Origin: Balaenoptera acutorostrata
Taxonomy: Eukaryota > Chordata > Mammalia > Artiodactyla > Balaenopteridae
Assembly (NCBI RefSeq): GCF_949987535.1
Contig: NC_080064.1
Span: 43,853,937 to 43,917,936 of the forward strand
Direction: 5' to 3'
DNA: 64,000 nt
Position numbers and translations under genes: made by a program. Numbering within the stretch: the first letter of the stretch is position 1; every line of letters begins with the position of its first letter. The notes under the pieces are model-generated. The model saw only the letters and a list, made by a program, of their open reading frames with translations. It had not been told where the DNA came from and ran no database searches. Below are positions 62,118 to 64,000 of the stretch, in pieces.

Positions 62118-62435
62118 TTATTTATTTATTTATTTTTGGCTGTGTTGGGTCTTTGTTGCTGCCTGCGGGCTTTCTCTAGTCACAGTGAGTGGGGGCTACT
62201 CTTCGTTGTGGTGCGGGCTTCTCAGTGTGGTGGCTTCTCTTGTTGTGGAGCACAGGCTCTAGGCGCGCAGGCTTCAGTAGTTGTGGCTCATGGGCTCTAG
62301 AGTGCAGCCTCAGTAGTTGTGGCACACGGGCTTTGTTGCTCTGTGGCATGTAGGATCTTCCCAGAACAGGGCTCGAACCCATGTCCCCTGCATTGGCAGG
62401 CGTATTCTTAACCACTGCACCACCAGGGAAGTTCC
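62066..62435 (-). mobile_element. CHR-type SINE, long form, antisense, with (TA)n tail
   Basis: 13-bp target-site duplication ctcttgttgcttt at 62053-62065 and 62436-62448. The tail is a TA run (62071-62115) followed by TTTA units. Inserted in L1 ORF1. Confidence 0.95.
62071..62115. repeat. (TA)n microsatellite
   Basis: About 22 TA units, derived from the tail of the SINE. Likely unstable in length. Confidence 0.95.
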
Positions 62436-64000
62436 CTCTTGTTGCTTTTAATACTCTCTCTTCATCTTTAATTTTTGTCATTTTGATTACAATATGTCTT
62501 AGTCTGTTCCTCTCTGGTTAATCCTGTATGGGACTGTCTGTACTTCCTGGACTCGGGTGACTTTCCTTTCCCAGGTTAGGGAAGGTTTCAGCTATTATCT
62601 CTTCAGATATTTTGTCAGGACCTTTCTTTCTCTCTTCTCCTTCTGGGACCCCTATAATCTTATTACTAGTGTACTTAATGTTGTCCCAGAGATCTCTTAA
62701 ACTGTCTTCATTTCTTCTCATTCTTTTTTCTGTTCAATGGCAGTGATTTCCACTAGTCTGTCTTCCAACTCACTGATCCATTCTTCTGCCTCATTTAGTC
62801 TGCTATTGATTTCTTCTAGTGGGTTTTCATTTCAGTTATTGTATTCTTCGATTCTGTTTGGTGGTTCTTTATATTTTCTAATTCTTTATTAAAAACTTCT
62901 CATTTCTCGCTTTGTGCATCCCTTCTCCTCCTGAGTTCTTTGATCATTTTTACAACCATTACTCTGAACTCTTTTTTTGGGTAGATTGCTTATCTCCACG
63001 TCACTTAGTTCTTCTGGGATTTTACATCGCTTAGTTCTTCTGGAATTTTACATCAGTTCTCATTGTCTGAAACATATTCCTCTGATGTCTCATTTTATCT
63101 AAATTGCTATTTGTGTTTTTATGTATGTAGTAGGTTAATTATGTTTCTCGACTTTGGAGAAGTGGCCCTCTGTAGAAGATGTCATGTGCGTCCCAGCAGT
63201 GCACTCTCCTCTCATCACCCAAGGGCCAGAGGCCAGCTGGTCCCAGGGTAGTATCTGGCCTGTGTTTGCAGACTTGGTCTGCAGGCTGCAGAATTGTAGT
63301 GTTCTTGCTTCTGGTGTCTGCCCACAGGTGGGCGAGGCTGGTGTAGAGGCTTATGCAGGCTTCCTGGCAGGAGGGGCCAGTGCCTGCCCACTTGTGCGTG
63401 GAGTGGGGTCTTGGCCCTCTGGTGGGCAGGGACATGCCTAGAGGTGGCTGTGGGCTTAGGAAGTCTTTAGGCAGCGTGTCTGCTGGTGGACGGGGCTGTG
63501 TTCATGCCTAGTTAGTTGTTTGGCCTGAGGCCTCCCAGCCCTGGAGCCTACAGGCTGTTGGGTGGGGCCAGGTCTTGATGCCAAGATGTCAGCCTCCAGG
63601 AGAGCTCATGCAGATGAATGCTCCCTGATATGCCCACTACCAGTGTGTGTGTCCCCAGGGTGAGCCATAGCTGCTCCCCAACCCCTACCCCGCCTACCCA
63701 GGAGACTATCTCAGACCAGCAGGTTGGTCTGACCCAGGTGCCTATCAGATTACTGCTTTTGCCCTTAGTCGTGATGCACATGAGATTTTGTGTGCACCTT
63801 TTAAGAGTGAAGTCTCTGTTCCCCCCAGTCCTGTGGAGCTCCTGCAATAAAGCCCCGCTGGCCTTCAAAGCCAAATAGTCTGGGGGCTCTTCTTCCTGGT
63901 ACCGGACCCCTGGGCTGGGGGGCCAATGTGGGGCTCAGAACTCTCACTCCTGTAGGAGAACCTCTGTAATATAATTACTCTCCAGTCGCCCACCCAGGGG

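Larger units (their letters stand above)
57785..64000 (-). mobile_element. Near-complete but decayed and internally deleted L1, antisense
   Basis: Reading on the minus strand from the right edge: L1 5' UTR (about 64000-63050), ORF1 remains (to about 61790, with the pieces at 62721-62518 and 61983-61792), ORF2 endonuclease region (61230-60359), reverse transcriptase (59209-58472) and a little of the region after it, to about 57960. The rest of ORF2 is absent. The extreme L1 3' end and T tract appear at 57785-57832. Both ORFs carry several stops and frame breaks. In the RT, the usual F-A-D-D reads F-S-D-D (58819-58808). In the endonuclease, the S-D-H motif reads S-N-H. The copy is inactive. It hosts CHR SINEs at 57833, 59453 and 62066. 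Confidence 0.88.

Overview
This is a piece of a mammalian nuclear genome, most likely from a cetacean. The evidence is the repeats: sixteen tRNA-Glu-derived SINEs of the CHR type (short ~115-140 bp and long ~300-370 bp forms), many with clean target-site duplications, together with cetartiodactyl-style L1 3' ends. I saw no BovB or Bov-tA repeats (expected in ruminants) and no primate Alu. Ancient MIR, L2, MLT1/MaLR and hAT remnants fill most of the remainder. Order and strand of the genes match human chromosome 1p32.3: RAB3B (-), TXNDC12 (-) with KTI12 (-) inside an intron, then BTF3L4 (+). The human comparison is from memory, not from a search.

Layout. 1-2400: a pyrimidine-rich stretch and then a CpG island with a minus-strand splice donor at 2127/2126, best explained as noncoding exon 1, promoter and start of intron 1 of RAB3B. 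2400-21440: intergenic, all repeats and unremarkable sequence. About 21445-44300: TXNDC12 on the minus strand. All seven coding exons were read by hand with GT-AG junctions, and they join in frame to a 172-residue protein with an N-terminal signal segment, a CGAC thioredoxin-type active site and a C-terminal EDEL. Intron 2 holds the intronless gene KTI12 (354 residues, CDS 31680-32744) on the same strand. 44270-45600: GC-rich head-to-head promoter interval between TXNDC12 and BTF3L4. 45600-64000: the first 56 codons of BTF3L4 on the plus strand in two coding exons, with the rest of the gene expected beyond the window. The last ~6.2 kb is an antisense, decayed L1 that keeps its 5' UTR, parts of ORF1 and the ORF2 endonuclease/RT region but has lost the later part of ORF2.

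Functions: TXNDC12 is an ER-lumen thiol-disulfide oxidoreductase. KTI12 is a P-loop protein tied to the Elongator tRNA-wobble modification pathway. BTF3L4 is a paralogue of the NAC beta subunit, which acts on nascent chains at the ribosome. They share a neighbourhood but no obvious pathway.

I did not find a new multi-gene system. The observations most worth a second look are a decayed second copy of TXNDC12 coding exon 4 lying upstream of exon 3, a 46-bp direct repeat flanking BTF3L4 coding exon 2, an apparently internally deleted L1 with a SINE at the junction, and three small tandem duplications, one of them a perfect 88-bp copy at an L1/MIR junction.
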